From: Paenibacillus silvae
GTDB lineage: Bacteria > Bacillota > Bacilli > Paenibacillales > Paenibacillaceae
NCBI RefSeq assembly: GCF_014639235.1
Contig: NZ_BMFU01000003.1
Coordinates: forward strand, 620,001-684,000
Direction: 5' to 3'
Length of the DNA stretch: 64,000 nt
Positions 61,769-64,000 of the stretch are shown here, in pieces. The notes under the pieces were generated by a model. It made no database searches, was not told the origin of the DNA, and saw only the letters and a list, made by a program, of their open reading frames with translations. A program made the translations under genes and the position numbers. Each line of letters starts with the position of its first letter. Positions within the stretch are counted from its first letter, which is position 1.

Positions 61769-61821
61769 GAAGCGCAGCGCCTGAAGGAGAATATCTCCGG
61801 GCGGTGCGCTTCTTTTTTTTG
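61769..61821 (+). terminator. Terminator after ald
   Basis: GAAGCGCAGCGCC pairs with GGCGGTGCGCTTC with an inner GGAGAATATCTCC hairpin, followed by eight T. Confidence 0.93.
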
Positions 61822-61864
61822 CATAAAGGCAAGGAAAAGAAAGGGATAGGATGCAGCTCACGCA

Positions 61865-62782
61865 TTAGACAATCCGTTCACTGCATACCTCACGAAAATT
61901 GCAATCCCGACACGCCCGGTGTGAGGGCATCGGAGTGAAATAGGACATGTCCTTCGGGCGGTTGTAATATTCATCGGCTACACAGGAGCGCATCTCCTCA
62001 ATATAGCGCCCCACGTTCTCCTCCACCTTGCGTATATCCTCTTCCGTTGCTATAAACTCCTTATGTTTGCCGGTCAGCAGGTACTCCACCCGAATCTCGA
62101 TCTGCTCCAGCGGAACCCGGTAATGCTCTCTCACATAGGCAGCGTACAGCATTAACTGATCGGAGAAATCATCCTCCTTGCCCGTCTTCCAGTCTACTAT
62201 GACAATGTTCCCGTTTCTGCGTCTGTACAACAAGTCCATTTTCACATACACGCGAGTGTCATGCAGCAGCATCGTATCCCATTTTTCAATCTCAAGAATG
62301 GAGGTGCTTGCACGGGACAGGTCTTCCCACGTCAGCGTCTGGTACAGATTGCGGGTGCACGCCCCGGCACGTTCCTTGATCGTTGCGACCCGGTCGCTTA
62401 ACGTATCATCCCCATAATAAATTTCGGACAGCATCGTACGATTCTTCGGGTTGAGGCGCCACTGCTCGGGGTCCATCGACTCCTTATACGCCTGGTTCAG
62501 CAGATCACGCATCGTTTGCTCCAAAAAAGCTTCACGCGGCTTTGGCTTGCCATCCCCCCTGCTCCGCACTGCCGACTCACACATCCGGTGTGCGAGATCA
62601 CCAAAGACCAGATACAAATTGCTCAGCTGCTTCAAACGGTACAAACGCACCTGCATCTCGTCAGCGGATTCTGTTTTCCAGCCATTGTGGGCACCATAAT
62701 AATGATAATAATATTTGCGCAGGCACTCATCGAACATATTGGCCCGCGACTGCGAATAAGACCACTGCGGGTATTGTGCCAT
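61865..62782 (-). CDS. PD-(D/E)XK nuclease with Fe-S type Cys motif (Cas4/RecB-like, stand-alone)
   Basis: 305 residues from ATG 62782 (MAQYPQWSYSQSRANMFDEC), preceded by AAAGGCAG; a longer in-frame form lacks a site. The nuclease core has Asp in YVKMDLLYRR and D-x-K in VIVDWKTGKE (about 205-215), then a Gln in DQLMLYAAYV (motif QxxxY). A lone N-terminal Cys (FDECLRKYYY, about 20) and C-terminal CRDCNFREVC match the four-Cys iron-sulfur staple of Cas4 and AddB nucleases. There is no CRISPR or addAB nearby. A DNA repair or end-processing role is likely; details are unknown. Confidence 0.85.
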   Translation of the reverse strand: MAQYPQWSYSQSRANMFDECLRKYYYHYYGAHNGWKTESADEMQVRLYRLKQLSNLYLVFGDLAHRMCESAVRSRGDGKPKPREAFLEQTMRDLLNQAYKESMDPEQWRLNPKNRTMLSEIYYGDDTLSDRVATIKERAGACTRNLYQTLTWEDLSRASTSILEIEKWDTMLLHDTRVYVKMDLLYRRRNGNIVIVDWKTGKEDDFSDQLMLYAAYVREHYRVPLEQIEIRVEYLLTGKHKEFIATEEDIRKVEENVGRYIEEMRSCVADEYYNRPKDMSYFTPMPSHRACRDCNFREVCSERIV

Positions 62783-63055
62783 ATGAATTCTGCCTTTCTG
62801 TATATCGGCTCTCTCCATGCCAGTTATCCATATCGTACCGGAGGCTCGGACTGTAGCTAGCACATCCATGCTTCATTGCTACCTCCCCCTGCTCTGCATA
62901 ACATCGGGCTGGAAGATGCTTTTATTGCTCACAGTATAAAGCCCCGGCACGCATGCCGCAACCCGGCTTCCGTTATTTTCATCTGCTCGCAACCGTTTAG
63001 GTTGCAATCCGTATCGTTTATATAGTTACATCAGGATAAAGAAAGGTTAGAGCGT
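62783..63055. other. Spacer upstream of the nuclease gene
   Basis: No gene supported; contains the nuclease promoter region. A GC-rich patch (CCCGGCACGCATGCCGCAAC) lies at about 62941-62960. Confidence 0.4.
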
Positions 63056-63059
63056 GTGA

Positions 63060-63137
63060 GGATGCTTGAGATGCTTGAGATGCTTGAGATGCTTGAGGTG
63101 GTTGGAGATGGTTGAGATGCTTGAAGATACTTGGAGA
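63060..63137. repeat. Short tandem array of ATGCTTGAG
   Basis: Four perfect 9-bp units (63062-63097) are followed by diverged units (GTGGTTGGAG, ATGGTTGAG, ATGCTTGAAG, ATACTTGGAG). It ends about 28 bp before REP-A copy 3. Confidence 0.85.
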
Positions 63138-63164
63138 AGCAGCTCCCTATCGACCTTTGCCGCA

Positions 63165-63365
63165 GCGCTAACGATTCCTACAAAGCTTATTTGCCCTTTT
63201 TGGCGGGGTTTCGAAATCTAACGATTCCAGGAGACGCTATTCTACTGAATTTGGCCTATTCGAGGGTTAAAACGGGCACTTTTCCTGAAATAGCGTCACT
63301 ACGATTCGTTACAATTTTTATGTGCCAGTTTGAAGCCAAATAAGGCGTCTCAGATTCGTTAGCGT
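63165..63365. repeat. Dispersed repeat REP-A, copy 3 (nested arms)
   Basis: Arms in the order b, a, a', b': CTAACGATTCCTACAAAGCT-TATT, CTAACGATTCCAGGAGACGC-TATT, then AATAGCGTCACTACGATTCG-TTA and AATAAGGCGTCTCAGATTCG-TTAG. Unlike copy 1 the arms nest, so a single long hairpin can form. Confidence 0.85.
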
Positions 63366-63375
63366 GGTGCGACCG

Positions 63376-63655
63376 TCTAAGTTACTCGGGCTTGCTCACC
63401 TACATGGTGCTCACACGCCCAGTTACTCGGCTTGCTCACCTACTTGGGGCTCATACACCCAGTCACTCGGGCTTGCTCACCCTACTTGGTGCTCATCTAC
63501 CCAGTTACTCGGCTTGCTCACCTGCATGGTGCTTATACACCCAGTTACTCGGCTTGCTCATCAACATGGTGCTCATACACCCAGTCACTCGGCTTGCTCA
63601 CCTACTTGGGGCTCATACACCCAGTCACTCGGCTTGCTCACCTACATGGTGCTAA
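63376..63655. repeat. 40-bp tandem array, seven copies
   Basis: Seven units of 40-42 bp with the core TACTCGGCTTGCTCACCTAC, variants CATGGTGCTCA or TTGGGGCTCA, and ending TACACCCAG. It directly follows REP-A copy 3 and ends about 70 bp before the kinase-like gene. All plus-strand frames stay open, which gives spurious open frames. Confidence 0.93.
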
Positions 63656-63725
63656 TCACGACATTTTCACACAGCAGTATTCCATTAAAATAATGTACAG
63701 GCATATCCCAAAGGAGGCGCCACCC

Positions 63726-64000
63726 ATGAAGCAGCCGGATTGGTTCCAGGCGGAAGCAGCATTACAACAGATTCAAGTCATCGGAAGCGATCGCAATGAG
63801 CTGGTACATATCATCGGCGAGGCAGCAGGAATTCAATGCATTGGTGTAGGTACGGATGCGGCTGTTTTTACGTATGATCGCTTGCCTCAGTATGCCTTCA
63901 AAGTATACTCGGATCATGCTTTAGATAAATTAAATAACGAAAAACACGTTTACACGCAGCTCCAGGGACTGCCCTATTTCCCGACGTATTACGGCAGTGG
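63726..64000 (+). CDS. Serine/threonine-kinase-like protein (5' part; runs off the window)
   Basis: ATG 63726 follows a perfect AAAGGAGG. The 91 complete codons available remain open to the window end. The sequence has a kinase N-lobe pattern: a glycine-poor loop (GVGTDAAVFTYD), a probable ATP-binding Lys in QYAFKVYSD (about 61), a helix-C Glu in LNNEKHVYTQL (about 73), and LPYFPTYYGSG. It resembles small YrzF-type kinases of Bacillus. The catalytic loop is outside the window, so activity cannot be judged. Confidence 0.72.
   Translation, partial: MKQPDWFQAEAALQQIQVIGSDRNELVHIIGEAAGIQCIGVGTDAAVFTYDRLPQYAFKVYSDHALDKLNNEKHVYTQLQGLPYFPTYYGS

Noticed and set aside
61865..62782. Cas4 as evidence of a CRISPR system
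   Set aside because: No CRISPR array or other cas gene is present; the tandem arrays at 63376-63655 and 15827-16268 lack the repeat-spacer pattern, since they are continuous repeats without unique spacers.
63364..63693. Open frames over the 40-bp array
   Set aside because: They arise from a stop-free repeat read in two frames; no start signal and low-complexity peptide.

Overview
This is a chromosomal segment of a low-to-mid GC, Gram-positive, spore-forming type bacterium, most likely a Paenibacillus. The reasons are the S-layer-homology (SLH) surface proteins, a GH9/GH48 cellulase pair with CBM3 modules, strong GGAGG ribosome binding sites, and Bacillales orthologues (YheI/YheH-type ABC pair, YwaF, YqkE, SigL, RocA, FadM/PutB, AdeR-Ald). 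No tRNA, rRNA, CRISPR array, phage block or insertion-sequence transposase was seen.

Layout. 1-3.0 kb: end of a sugar ABC solute-binding protein followed by a GH43 beta-xylosidase. 3.0-5.5 kb: repeat-rich spacer and a small SLH protein. 5.4-11.3 kb: a heterodimeric multidrug-type ABC exporter behind a possible attenuator, a small membrane protein, an Lrp regulator and an MBL-fold hydrolase. 11.5-19.2 kb: a 1193-residue SLH protein, a 26-copy 17-bp tandem array, a GH51 arabinofuranosidase and its divergent ArsR-type regulator. 19.2-27.0 kb: NlpC/P60 hydrolase, then GH9 and GH48 cellulases in one operon. 27.3-32.6 kb: chemoreceptor, LCP protein, membrane acyltransferase, secreted helical-repeat protein. 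32.8-36.0 kb: a ComQ-like isoprenyl-synthase-fold protein, a small precursor peptide with an NHLP-type leader and a Trp third from its C-terminus, and a convergent 7TM sensor kinase. 36-45.7 kb: small proteins, MFS exporter, cyclophilin lipoprotein, SDR, YwaF, a VOC dioxygenase under a YodB/CatR-like operator, secreted proteins. 46-61.7 kb: a second chemoreceptor, then an amino-acid catabolism block: aspA, rpoN (sigma-54), rocA and fadM, a RocR-like sigma-54 activator, a STAND-type regulator, and adeR/ald. 61.8-64 kb: an Fe-S PD-(D/E)XK nuclease, repeats, and the start of a kinase-like gene.

How it fits together. The polysaccharide genes (SBP, GH43, GH51, GH9, GH48) suggest plant cell-wall degradation. 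The amino-acid block looks like a self-contained sigma-54 circuit: rpoN, an enhancer-binding activator and three candidate -24/-12 promoters (fadM and rocA divergent, aspA slightly off consensus). The most novel candidate is the comQX-like cassette at 32.8-34.0 kb, which combines a pheromone-type prenyltransferase with a RiPP-type NHLP leader. Two dispersed intergenic repeat families (three copies each) are also present. One (REP-A) is a four-arm hairpin element found beside tandem arrays. The other (REP-B) is MITE-like, with one copy inside the rocA leader.
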